Positions 1 to 9,252 of a stretch of 64,000 nucleotides of DNA are shown here, in pieces. This stretch comes from Cognatundibacterium curvum (GTDB lineage: Bacteria; Pseudomonadota; Gammaproteobacteria; Burkholderiales; Burkholderiaceae_D). Location of the stretch: contig NZ_JACOGD010000002.1 in NCBI RefSeq assembly GCF_014284235.1, positions 310,001 to 374,000 of the forward strand. Direction: 5' to 3'. How positions within the stretch are numbered: position 1 is the stretch's first letter; each line of letters starts with the position of its first letter. Made by a program: the position numbers and the translations under genes. Below the pieces are notes generated by a model, which saw only the letters and a list, made by a program, of their open reading frames with translations, had not been told where the DNA came from and did no database searches.

Positions 1-464
1 GTCACAGACTTGGAGCGTTCCGCATCCATAGTGAAGTATTCACGGTCCCAGTCTGCCGATGCACCCATACGACGCATCTGACCGGTGATGGTGGAACCGG
101 ATTTCTCTTTCCATTCCCAGACTTTTTCCAGGAACTTTTCACGGCCCAGATCATGGCGTGAGATCTTTTGTGCATCAAGCTGACGTTCCACCACGATCTG
201 CGTCGCAATCCCAGCATGGTCGGTACCCGGTACCCAGGCAGTGTTGTAGCCACGCATACGGTAGTAGCGGGTCAGGCCATCCATGATGGTCTGATTAAAA
301 GCATGGCCCATATGCAGTGTGCCGGTCACATTTGGCGGTGGCAATTGTATAGAGAATGAAGGTTTGCCATCGTCCATGCTGGCCGCGAAATATCCGCGTT
401 GCTCCCATTCGGCGCGCCATTGTTGTTCGATTTCTGCGGGTTCGAAAGACTTCGCTAATTCCAT
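1..464 (-). CDS. valS: Valine--tRNA ligase, N-terminal part (runs off the window)
   Basis: This is the first 154 codons of valyl-tRNA synthetase, a cytoplasmic class I enzyme that charges tRNA-Val. Translating the minus strand from the ATG at 464 gives [16 protein letters not shown], then the [13 protein letters not shown] block at about residues 42-54, which holds the class I HIGH signature as HMGH. The GTDHAG motif follows at about residue 100. The rest of the gene, including KMSKS and the C-terminal coiled coil, lies left of the window. The start fits the family N-terminus. A TATAAT hexamer on the minus strand (496-501) lies about 32 bp upstream and could be the -10 element. Identification is secure from the motifs. 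Confidence 0.95.
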   Translation of the reverse strand, partial: MELAKSFEPAEIEQQWRAEWEQRGYFAASMDDGKPSFSIQLPPPNVTGTLHMGHAFNQTIMDGLTRYYRMRGYNTAWVPGTDHAGIATQIVVERQLDAQKISRHDLGREKFLEKVWEWKEKSGSTITGQMRRMGASADWDREYFTMDAERSKSV

Positions 465-958
465 GATGATCTGTTGGTTGAGTGCTAAACGTTTGATTAT
501 AAATGAGAGTAGTGCTGCTGACGTGGACTTCGCCTTGCTTTTTAAGCGGGTATGCCCTGTATTGCAGCAGTGCCTTGCTGATCGCGCAGAAATAGCAGGG
601 TTTAAGTGTAATTTGTGATTTTTTTATTAATTTGCATCGTCAGGTGTGATCATTTTTTTTGCAAGTGACTGTAATTGCACTATAAAGTAGGTGGGGCAGT
701 TTGTTTGCTGAAGTGTAATTTTACTCAGCCAGCGTGGAGGCGCAGGCGGCATTGAGGTACTTTGTAACGCCTGACGCAGAGGGAATGCAAACATTGTTAC
801 GATGCTGCTTGAATTAAAGTCAGCAAATGAATCAGATGAATCAACGCGGCCATCACATGTGCAATTGACCGATTATTGTACAGACCCGAAGACGGATGGC
901 AGCACGTTGCAGCAGGCCTGAACAGGCGTATCCGTTACACTTAACTAAAAACGATCTC
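465..958. other. Intergenic region between divergent valS and the diguanylate cyclase gene
   Basis: About 490 bp without a convincing gene. It is AT-rich with several T runs. A minus-strand TATAAT at 496-501 may serve valS. On the plus strand, TTGCAA (659-664) and TATAAA (681-686) with a 16-bp gap form a plausible promoter for the downstream gene. No tRNA, strong hairpin or repeat was seen. Confidence 0.4.
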
Positions 959-3076
959 ATGCATAAATCTAAAACGGGCGTTTGTCATCTGTTACTCTTT
1001 CTTGGTCTGATGTTTACCCTGTTGTGCATGCGTAGTGCGTATGCAGATGAGCAGCGTGAACTGCAAGCCGTATTTGATATTTTCTCCGTGGCTGATTCCG
1101 ACAATGCGCGTGCTTTGCAACAGCTGGAGCAGCTCTATCGACAACAGGATGCATCCACCAGTATTCCGGTCAGGCTGACGACACTCAGAGCCTTATATCA
1201 TCTGCATGCAGAACTGGGTAACAACAGCGCCGCCCAGTTATTTTTATCTGCGATGCGAAAACTGGCTATCGATAGCGGAGACAAGGATGCCTTATTGATG
1301 GCGGATGTGATTTTGGCTTACCAAAAGTATTCATCAGGACAGCCCGCTCAAGCCCTGAAGGAATTAACGCAATTATTAGACAATTTGCACGCCAATGTGA
1401 GTGATGACGCCAAATTCCGGCTTTACGGCGCACTTGGCGCCATGCATTTCGTGATGGGTAACTACGAAGCTTCGCTACGTTTCTATCACGATGTATTACG
1501 ACTGACTGACAAACTGCCGTATCGTCGCGAGCAAAACCGGATTTTCATGCTTGAGGGCTTAGCCCAGTTATATATTGCGATGCGTGATCCGGAAAAATCG
1601 CTGCAGACTGTGAATGAGGCGATGGCATTGACGCCTTATTCCAGAGCCCCCAAAAATTATGCATCGCTGTTGATCGATGAAGGGGGGGCACTCACTCTGC
1701 TCGGGCGCGATGAACAGGCACTGGATGCTTATCGACGCGCCTTGAAAATTGCACGCGACAGCCATCTGGAAGAAACTGAGCTTAACTGCCTGCTTTATAT
1801 TTCCACTTATTATCTGCAGAAGCACGACTATAAAAGCGCAGAAGCGAATGCGCGCCTGGCCTTCCAGTTAACAACACAATTTCCTGACAGTAGCTATATC
1901 CGGGGGACAAAAGCGAATATTGGTTTCGCTTTGCTCGGACAAGGAAAAATCAGCCAGGGTGCTGAACTGGTGAATGAGGCGCTTAAGATCACGACTGCGA
2001 CGGGTCAGAAAAACGAAGCCGAACAAATACTGGAGCAACTAGCCGCGATCTATGAGCATGCTGGTATGTACAAAGAAGCCTTAGCTGCATTGCGTCAGCA
2101 TCAGGAGTTCAGCGCAGAGTTATTTCGGGCTGACCGCAGTAAGGCCATTGCCGCAATGCAGGAACAATTCCAGTCTGAGCAAAAGCAAAAACAGATCGCC
2201 TTACTGGAACGCGACTATGCCTTAAAAGATGCTGATTTACAGACTCAGCTATTGCACCAGCGGGTTACGATGCTGATTGCTGGCATGATCGTGGTCGCCG
2301 GGATATTTATTTTTGTGTTGTATCGCCGTGTCAGTCAGACCAACCAAAAATTACGTGAAGCCAATACACAATTGGAGTTTCATGCCGTGCATGATCCGCT
2401 GACGGGTTTGCATAATCGTCGCTCTTTTGTCGACATGATGAAGCACCGTCAGGATTGCCAGAGTCAGGAGCGTCGCTCGCTCGATATGGATAGTCCTGAT
2501 TGCCTGATCTTGCTGGATATCGATCACTTTAAGCAAATCAATGACACCCTCGGACATGCGGCAGGCGATGTTGTGTTGGTCGAAGTGGCCAGACGTCTGC
2601 GTGCAGCAGTGCGTGACAGCGACATGGTATTGCGCTGGGGCGGTGAAGAATTTCTGGTGTATTCCCCCAAGTCGCAATATGTCCAGGTGCTGACTTTGGT
2701 TGAACGGGTGTTGTATGCAATCGGGGAAAAGAGAATTCATGCTGGCGGCCGTGATATTCAGGTGACTGTTTCTGCTGGTTTTATCGCTCTGCCGTTTTCA
2801 GGTGTGAGTGAAAGTCAATTGAATTGGGAAAAGGTCTTGCAAATTGCTGATATGGCGCTGTATCTGGGTAAAGTAAATGGCAGGAATCGCGCCTATGGCG
2901 TGTCCGAATTGCTGGTCGCGCCCGATCTGGCGTTGCCGATACTGGAGCAGGATCTGGCCGCTGCGATCGATGCCGATATGGTCAGTCTCACTGAGGTTGA
3001 GGGACCGCCACGCTTTGAACAGACGATATTCGATAAACATACAAAAAAGGAACAAAACGAATTATTAGCGCTATAA
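959..3076 (+). CDS. Diguanylate cyclase with N-terminal TPR sensor region
   Basis: Predicted inner-membrane enzyme that makes the second messenger cyclic di-GMP from two GTP. I start it at the ATG at 959, not at the upstream in-frame start at 896, because 959 gives a clean signal peptide (lysine start, hydrophobic stretch, AYA cleavage site near residue 30). Residues about 40-400 are helical TPR-like repeats, probably periplasmic. A transmembrane helix follows at about 437-456, then a GGDEF domain. The active-site motif is GGEEF at about residue 561, and RDSD five residues before it matches the RxxD product-inhibition I-site, so the cyclase should be active and feedback-controlled. The input signal is unknown. 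The stop codon overlaps the probable thiC promoter. Confidence 0.85.
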   Translation: MHKSKTGVCHLLLFLGLMFTLLCMRSAYADEQRELQAVFDIFSVADSDNARALQQLEQLYRQQDASTSIPVRLTTLRALYHLHAELGNNSAAQLFLSAMRKLAIDSGDKDALLMADVILAYQKYSSGQPAQALKELTQLLDNLHANVSDDAKFRLYGALGAMHFVMGNYEASLRFYHDVLRLTDKLPYRREQNRIFMLEGLAQLYIAMRDPEKSLQTVNEAMALTPYSRAPKNYASLLIDEGGALTLLGRDEQALDAYRRALKIARDSHLEETELNCLLYISTYYLQKHDYKSAEANARLAFQLTTQFPDSSYIRGTKANIGFALLGQGKISQGAELVNEALKITTATGQKNEAEQILEQLAAIYEHAGMYKEALAALRQHQEFSAELFRADRSKAIAAMQEQFQSEQKQKQIALLERDYALKDADLQTQLLHQRVTMLIAGMIVVAGIFIFVLYRRVSQTNQKLREANTQLEFHAVHDPLTGLHNRRSFVDMMKHRQDCQSQERRSLDMDSPDCLILLDIDHFKQINDTLGHAAGDVVLVEVARRLRAAVRDSDMVLRWGGEEFLVYSPKSQYVQVLTLVERVLYAIGEKRIHAGGRDIQVTVSAGFIALPFSGVSESQLNWEKVLQIADMALYLGKVNGRNRAYGVSELLVAPDLALPILEQDLAAAIDADMVSLTEVEGPPRFEQTIFDKHTKKEQNELLAL

Positions 3077-3077
3077 T
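3072..3077 (+). promoter_or_regulatory. Probable -10 element of the thiC transcript
   Basis: A perfect TATAAT hexamer lies about 40 bp before the TPP riboswitch and overlaps the TAA stop of the diguanylate cyclase gene (3074-3076). No good -35 hexamer is visible at 16-18 bp. The position suits a transcript that begins just ahead of the riboswitch. Confidence 0.45.
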
Positions 3078-3111
3078 GCGCCCGCTGTTACGAGCGAAGT
3101 CGTGACAACAC

Positions 3112-3213
3112 AAATGCTAGGGGTCCTGTTTTCTGCGTATGAATTTGCAGATAACGGGTGAGAAATACCCTCGAACCTGATCTGGATAATGCCAGCGAAG
3201 GGAAGCTGCTAGA
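3112..3213 (+). promoter_or_regulatory. TPP riboswitch (THI element) controlling thiC
   Basis: The conserved core of the thiamine-pyrophosphate aptamer is visible. A GGTGAGA-type segment at 3157-3163 is followed by ACCTGATCTGGATAATGCC (3175-3193) and AGCGAAGGGA (3194-3203). Short CTAG segments at 3117-3120 and 3209-3212 could close the P1 stem. It sits 90-190 nt upstream of the thiC start, the usual place in proteobacteria, where TPP binding shuts down translation or transcription. The exact outer limits are approximate. Confidence 0.93.
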
Positions 3214-3276
3214 GCGTGCACAAACCCAGGTTTGCTGTGGTTCTATACCAACTCCTTTGCTGGCTCCAAGCCATAA

Positions 3277-5214
<1,938 letters not shown>

Positions 5215-5225
5215 GGAGCGCAACG

Positions 5226-5426
5226 ATGGAAATTCAGTTAAACGGTACTGCTCATCACTTGCCGGATGCGCAGTTATTGTCCGAGCTGATCGCCAGTATG
5301 CAACTGACCCAGCAAGCGATAGCGGTCGCCGTCAATCGCCAGATTGTTCCACGTCCGGCCTGGGCCACACGCATTTTGCAAGCGGCGGATCAGGTTGACA
5401 TCGTACGTGCAATCGGCGGCGGCTGA
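5226..5426 (+). CDS. thiS: Sulfur carrier protein ThiS
   Basis: Small ubiquitin-like protein of 66 residues. Its C-terminal glycine is adenylated and thiocarboxylated and then donates sulfur to ThiG for the thiazole ring. The sequence ends in the required Gly-Gly (IGGG). The start 11 bp after thiC and the AAGGAG ribosome-binding site overlapping the thiC stop support coupled expression. In many betaproteobacteria the glycine oxidase gene thiO sits next to thiS. It is absent here, so the dehydroglycine source must be encoded elsewhere. Confidence 0.95.
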   Translation: MEIQLNGTAHHLPDAQLLSELIASMQLTQQAIAVAVNRQIVPRPAWATRILQAADQVDIVRAIGGG

Positions 5427-5450
5427 GTGCTTGCTTCATTGCTGAAAATC

Positions 5451-5482
5451 TTAAACCTTAAAACCTTGAAACCTGAAAACCT
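5451..5482 (+). repeat. Short tandem repeat of about 8 bp after thiS
   Basis: Four imperfect units of the form TTAAAACC / TTGAAACC / TGAAAACC follow one another just after thiS and lead directly into the first 158-bp repeat. They have no coding meaning that I can see and look like slippage-generated sequence. Confidence 0.6.
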
Positions 5483-5908
5483 CTCAACACAGAGGCACAG
5501 AGACACAGAGGAAAAAAAGAGAAAAGCTCGAAAGTGAAATTTTCCGCTGTGCTTGCTCTGAGCCTCTGTGTCTCTGTGGTTTGGCTTTTGACTGGGCTGT
5601 GATTAGGTGGCCGGAGTCAGTTTGAAAAACCTGAAAATCTCTCAACACTGAGACACGGAGACACAGAGGAAAAGAGAGAAAAGCTCGAAAGTGAAATTTT
5701 CCTCTGTGCTTACTCTGAGTCTCTGTGAATCTGTGATTTAGCTTTTGACTGAGCTGTGTTTAGGTAGTCAGAGTCAGTTTGGGAAACCTGAAGACCTTTC
5801 AACACAGAGGCACAGAGACACAGAGGAAAAAAAGAGAAAAACGGAGATCGGAAGCGATTCCGCTGTGTTTTCTCTGAGCCTCTGTGTCTCTGTGGTATAG
5901 CTTTTGGT
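5471..5908 (+). repeat. Three tandem copies of a ~158-bp palindromic repeat splitting thiS from thiG
   Basis: Copies begin at about 5471, 5629 and 5786 (periods 158 and 157 bp); the third is cut short near 5908. Each begins ACCTGAA and carries a left arm rich in CACAGAG and a right arm rich in CTCTGTG. In copy 1 the arms are exact over 16 bp (CACAGAGACACAGAGG at 5496-5511 against 5563-5578), with a spacer of about 50 bp containing AAAGCTCGAAAGTGAAATTT. Copy 3 has a diverged spacer. No open reading frame spans the block, which fills almost the whole 566-bp gap (5427-5992). Similar CACAGAG-rich intergenic sequence is, to my knowledge, scattered in many bacterial genomes, but I cannot assign a named family. 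Confidence 0.9.
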
Positions 5909-5992
5909 TTGATTAGCTTCTTAAGTGATGTGCAGTTTTAGGTTGAATTGCACGCTCTGCGCCTGATGGGGCGGATATAAAAAGGAATTGAA

Positions 5993-6787
5993 ATGCAAAA
6001 TCAGAAAGACAGCGGATTGACGATCGCTGGTACAACGTATCGTTCGCGTTTATTAGTGGGTAGTGGGAAGTATAAAGACCTGGAACAAACCAGGCTGGCG
6101 ACGGAGGCCAGTGGTGCTGACATTATTACGGTTGCGATACGCCGGGTGAATATTGGTCAGGATCCGAATGCACCTAGTTTGCTGGATGTGGTGCCACCTA
6201 GTCGCTACACCATATTGCCGAATTCTGCCGGTTGCTATAACGCAGAAGATGCGGTCTACACACTGCAGCTGGGGCGTGAGCTGCTCGGTGGGCACAAGCT
6301 GTGCAAGCTGGAGGTGTTGGGTAATGAGAAAACTTTGTTTCCGAATATGCCGGAAACCTTGAAGGCAGCAAAAATTCTGGTGCAGGATGGCTTCGATGTG
6401 ATGGTCTACTGCAGCGATGATCCGATTCAGGCGAAGATGCTGGAGGACATAGGCTGTGTCGCCGTGATGCCGCTGGCGTCCCTGATAGGCTCAGGTATGG
6501 GCATACTCAATCCTTGGAATTTATCGCTGATCATCGAGCAATCCAGCGTACCGGTGCTGGTTGATGCCGGTGTCGGCACTGCATCGGATGCAGCGATTGC
6601 GATGGAGCTGGGTTGTGACGGCGTATTGATGAACTCTGCCATCGCGGCCGCACAAGACCCGGTTCGTATGGCGCATGCAATGGGGCTGGCGGTACAGGCC
6701 GGGCGTGAGGCGTATCTGGCAGGACGTATGCCACGTAAATTTGCGGCCTCGCCATCTTCTCCGATGAGCGGACGCGTGGTGTCCTGA
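5993..6787 (+). CDS. thiG: Thiazole synthase ThiG
   Basis: Cytoplasmic TIM-barrel enzyme that builds thiazole phosphate from 1-deoxyxylulose 5-phosphate, dehydroglycine and ThiS thiocarboxylate. It is 264 residues long, as expected. The Schiff-base lysine lies in the LCKLEVLG block near residue 104, and the phosphate-binding GVGTASDAA and MNSAIA segments are present. The start follows AAAAGGAATTGAA. The TGA stop overlaps the thiD ATG by one base (TGATG), which indicates coupled translation. Its distance from thiS is unusual and is explained by the repeat block. Confidence 0.97.
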   Translation: MQNQKDSGLTIAGTTYRSRLLVGSGKYKDLEQTRLATEASGADIITVAIRRVNIGQDPNAPSLLDVVPPSRYTILPNSAGCYNAEDAVYTLQLGRELLGGHKLCKLEVLGNEKTLFPNMPETLKAAKILVQDGFDVMVYCSDDPIQAKMLEDIGCVAVMPLASLIGSGMGILNPWNLSLIIEQSSVPVLVDAGVGTASDAAIAMELGCDGVLMNSAIAAAQDPVRMAHAMGLAVQAGREAYLAGRMPRKFAASPSSPMSGRVVS

Positions 6788-7590
6788 TGCCAGGGAAGCG
6801 ACCGCTGGTGCTGGTGCTGGCTGGCCATGATCCCTGCGGCGGCGCAGGGATACAGGCGGATGTCGAAGCGATTGCAGCCCAGGGTGCGCATGCCATGCCT
6901 ATTATCACCGCACTGACCGTGCAGGATCATGAGCGGGTTTATAGCGTGCACCCGGTAGCGGGCGATATCGTCCTCGTGCAGTTACGAACCTTGCTGCAGG
7001 CATATCGCTTTGATGCGGTGAAACTGGGCATTATCGGCAGTCGTGTATTGGCAGAGACATTAGCTAAAGAACTGGCACAGCTGCGATATGAACAGCCAGA
7101 CTTGCCAGTGGTGCTGGACCCGGTATTGGGCAGTGGTTATGGTGATGCATTGAGCAAAGATGATGCGGTGCTGACGCTGCAAACTCTGCTGCAACAAGCG
7201 ACCCTGATCACGCCCAACTTACCTGAGCTGGCGCGTTTGTCTGGGACCAGCGCAACTGACTGGCAAGCGCAGCTGGCGACATGGATGCCAACGCATGCGG
7301 CCGACGTTTTGCTCAAGGGCGGACACGGCACTGACCGCCTGGTACACAACTACTGGATACAGCGTGGTGGCAGGCTGGCGCGCGAATGGCAGTGGGAAAG
7401 GCTGGCGGGCGAATTTCATGGCAGCGGTTGCACGCTGGCGGCTGCGATTGCAGCACAACTGGCACTGGGCCAGTCGCTGGAAAACGCGCTCGATCAGGCG
7501 CAAGTCTATACCCAGCGCAGCCTGCAGCACGCGTTTGCTGTCGGTGCCGGGCAGCGCATTCCACAGCGTACTTTTATAGACTTTGAATGA
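6787..7590 (+). CDS. thiD: Hydroxymethylpyrimidine/phosphomethylpyrimidine kinase ThiD
   Basis: Ribokinase-family kinase that phosphorylates HMP and then HMP-phosphate to the pyrophosphate used by ThiE. It has 267 residues. The N-terminal LAGHDPCGGAGIQAD substrate loop (about residues 11-25) and the C-terminal GEFHGSGCTLAAAIAA anion-hole motif (about 205-220) with its catalytic cysteine region are clear. It overlaps thiG by one base and meets the thiE start region, so thiG-thiD-thiE is a tight operon. Confidence 0.95.
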   Translation: MPGKRPLVLVLAGHDPCGGAGIQADVEAIAAQGAHAMPIITALTVQDHERVYSVHPVAGDIVLVQLRTLLQAYRFDAVKLGIIGSRVLAETLAKELAQLRYEQPDLPVVLDPVLGSGYGDALSKDDAVLTLQTLLQQATLITPNLPELARLSGTSATDWQAQLATWMPTHAADVLLKGGHGTDRLVHNYWIQRGGRLAREWQWERLAGEFHGSGCTLAAAIAAQLALGQSLENALDQAQVYTQRSLQHAFAVGAGQRIPQRTFIDFE

Positions 7591-7597
7591 GAATTTC

Positions 7598-8227
7598 ATG
7601 ATTCAGGAATCACAAGCGGGCCTGCGTGGCCTCTACCTCGTTACCCCTGACTGGGATGACACCCGGCAGTTAATCAGCGTCACTGAGCAAGCCTTGCTAG
7701 GCGGCGCAGCGCTGGTGCAATATCGCCATAAAACCGCCAACCCTGTACTCAGAATGCAGCAGGCTAGCGAATTGCTGCAACTATGCCGCTCGTATGCAGT
7801 CCCCTTCATCGTGAATGATCATCTGGAATTGTGCCAGGCAATTGATGCCGATGGTTTGCATGTAGGCGGCACTGATATGCAGGTGCAGGCCGCACGTGAG
7901 GCTCTGGGGCCAGGGAAAATTCTCGGGGCTTCCTGCTATGGCGATCTGGAGCGCGCACAACGTGCAGCAGAAGCGGGTGCCAGCTATGTGGCTTTTGGTG
8001 GATTTTATCCGTCCCGCATAAAAAAATATGAAGTCTCGACCGTACCCGACATCGTCAACGACGCTGCCGGGCTGGCGTTGCCACGTGTTGTGATCGGTGG
8101 TATGACGCTGGAAAACTGCAAGCCGCTGGTCGTGCGCGGCGCGGAAATGGTCGCAGTGATCAGCAGTGTGTATTTTGAGCGCGATCCGCAAGCTGCGGCA
8201 CGTGCTTTGGCTGATTTGTTTGTATGA
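7598..8227 (+). CDS. thiE: Thiamine-phosphate synthase ThiE
   Basis: Joins thiazole phosphate and HMP pyrophosphate to give thiamine phosphate, the last assembly step. The TIM-barrel motifs are present: VQYRHK near residue 44, FIVNDHLELC near 75, GLHVGG near 90, and YVAFGGFYPS near 130. I chose the ATG at 7598 (209 residues). A TTG at 7583 in the same frame would overlap the thiD stop and add five residues; neither start has a strong ribosome-binding site. It ends the thi cluster and is followed by an inverted, tandemly repeated sequence. Confidence 0.94.
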   Translation: MIQESQAGLRGLYLVTPDWDDTRQLISVTEQALLGGAALVQYRHKTANPVLRMQQASELLQLCRSYAVPFIVNDHLELCQAIDADGLHVGGTDMQVQAAREALGPGKILGASCYGDLERAQRAAEAGASYVAFGGFYPSRIKKYEVSTVPDIVNDAAGLALPRVVIGGMTLENCKPLVVRGAEMVAVISSVYFERDPQAAARALADLFV

Positions 8228-8232
8228 ACTGA

Positions 8233-8295
8233 CTGCTCAGTCTGCTCAGGTTTAGCAGACTGAGCAGACTTAGCAGACTGAGCAGACTGAGCAGA
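8233..8295. repeat. Inverted and tandem 9-bp repeat downstream of thiE
   Basis: Two TCTGCTCAG-type units face four AGCAGACTG/AGCAGACTT units. The perfect 14-bp arms (8233-8246 and 8254-8267) enclose a 7-bp loop, and further AGCAGACTG units run to 8295. It lies between the convergent thiE and the minus-strand gene ending at 8338, so the hairpin may end transcription, although it lacks a T run. The unit resembles the 9-bp array at 36579-36644. Confidence 0.85.
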
Positions 8296-8337
8296 TGTGT
8301 GTGGTGTAGCAGACGGAGCTGCCTGTGAAAGGCTGCT

Positions 8338-9069
8338 TTATTTTTCCACGCTTTTATCGACAGGATCTGTTTTTTCTTCACCGGGTTTTTCTGTTTCAGT
8401 CTTAGGATCGAGCGTGGATACATCCAGTCGCGCCAGCGTGGTGATGATGCCGGCACTGAGCGCGTCACCTTCCAGTTTCTCGCATCCTTTTGGACGTGGG
8501 CGCGCATTCGCCGGGCAGAACCAGACGCTTTGCTTACCCTCTTCCGGATAGTAGAAAATCAGCATATCCGAGGCATCCCGGATGTTCATGGCCTTATCGA
8601 GTAACTCAGGCGGGAACTTACCACCGCTGGTTTTCACTAAATATTCGCGCAGTCTGGGCACGCCATCGACTGAGATTTCCTTGGTCTCCTTATTGTGAGG
8701 AGCATGGAAGCCAAGTATGGTTTTTTTGTAATTTTTTTCTTCAATAATCTGACGCTGTTCACCCGCCATAAACATGACAGCGCAGGATGAGACACAAAAT
8801 CCTTTGACTGAGGTGTTCAGATGGTTTTTACGGATCAGATCGGCAATGCCATAGGCAGAGCGTAAATCGCCGCCCGGGCTTTCCGCCAGTACCACATGCT
8901 TGACCGGGGCGCGTGACAGTTCCTGGCGAAATGGTGCCAGATCTTCAGGCAGCACCCTGCCGTACAGGATAATATTGGTATCCAGTCTGAGGATAGTCAT
9001 CGCGTGCGCATGGACAGCCGGCAATAAGCTGGCACTGCTCAGCAAAAGGGTGGAAAGCAAACGGCGCAT
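8338..9069 (-). CDS. Periplasmic ClpP-like (crotonase-fold) protein
   Basis: Uncharacterised exported protein of 243 residues. I start it at 9069, where MRRLLSTLLLSSASLL and an AHA site form a signal peptide; the reading frame open further upstream would run through a promoter. The segments SPGGDLRSA (oxyanion-type glycine loop), CVSSCAVMFMAG with a candidate nucleophilic serine, and GFHAPH with a candidate catalytic histidine follow the ClpP/crotonase pattern. It resembles the group of predicted periplasmic ClpP-like proteins often annotated only by domain. The C-terminus is a charged Thr/Glu/Lys tail. Protease activity is not proven by sequence. A Fur-box-like site overlaps its promoter. 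Confidence 0.75.
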   Translation of the reverse strand: MRRLLSTLLLSSASLLPAVHAHAMTILRLDTNIILYGRVLPEDLAPFRQELSRAPVKHVVLAESPGGDLRSAYGIADLIRKNHLNTSVKGFCVSSCAVMFMAGEQRQIIEEKNYKKTILGFHAPHNKETKEISVDGVPRLREYLVKTSGGKFPPELLDKAMNIRDASDMLIFYYPEEGKQSVWFCPANARPRPKGCEKLEGDALSAGIITTLARLDVSTLDPKTETEKPGEEKTDPVDKSVEK

Positions 9070-9094
9070 AGTGAAAATCCAGAAGTATGTTGAT

Positions 9095-9131
9095 AGATAA
9101 TCATTATGCATTTTTCTGTTCGTTATAACAA
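9095..9131 (-). promoter_or_regulatory. Promoter with overlapping Fur-box-like palindrome, upstream of the ClpP-like gene
   Basis: Read on the minus strand, TTGTTA (9126-9131) and CATAAT (9103-9108) are separated by exactly 17 bp. The -10 is overlapped by GATAATCATTAT (9096-9107), whose ATAAT-C-ATTAT core is perfectly symmetric and matches the centre of the Fur consensus. This arrangement would suit iron-dependent repression of the gene that starts at 9069. Confidence 0.55.
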
Positions 9132-9194
9132 ACATTGGCAGCTCCTTTCATCAGTCTGGTATCGCTTACTGCATGCCATACTTCGCTCAATTAG

Positions 9195-9210
9195 CTGTGT
9201 ATATGTTCAG
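9195..9210. promoter_or_regulatory. LexA-box-like site upstream of uvrD
   Basis: CTGTGTATATGTTCAG matches the LexA core CTGT-N8-ACAG at 7 of 8 core positions and has the usual AT-rich alternating centre. It lies 43-58 bp before the uvrD start codon. uvrD is an SOS gene in Escherichia coli, where its box is likewise slightly off consensus. Confidence 0.6.
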
Positions 9211-9240
9211 TATCTATGTCCAGCACCCATGTTCTGAACG

Positions 9241-9246
9241 TATAAT
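9241..9246 (+). promoter_or_regulatory. -10 hexamer immediately ahead of uvrD
   Basis: A perfect TATAAT ends only 6 bp before the uvrD ATG at 9253. If it is used, transcription would start at or within a base or two of the start codon, giving a leaderless or nearly leaderless mRNA. I see no good -35 hexamer at the right distance. Confidence 0.45.
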
Positions 9247-9252
9247 CGGGGT

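Noticed and set aside
5471-5908. CRISPR array at the thiS-thiG repeats
   Set aside because: Repeats are 158 bp, contiguous and self-complementary, with no unique spacers and no cas genes.
8160-8507. Leu/Ser-rich minus-strand frame across the thiE 3' repeat
   Set aside because: The LSLL repeats are only the translation of the 9-bp tandem repeat; the frame overlaps two real genes.
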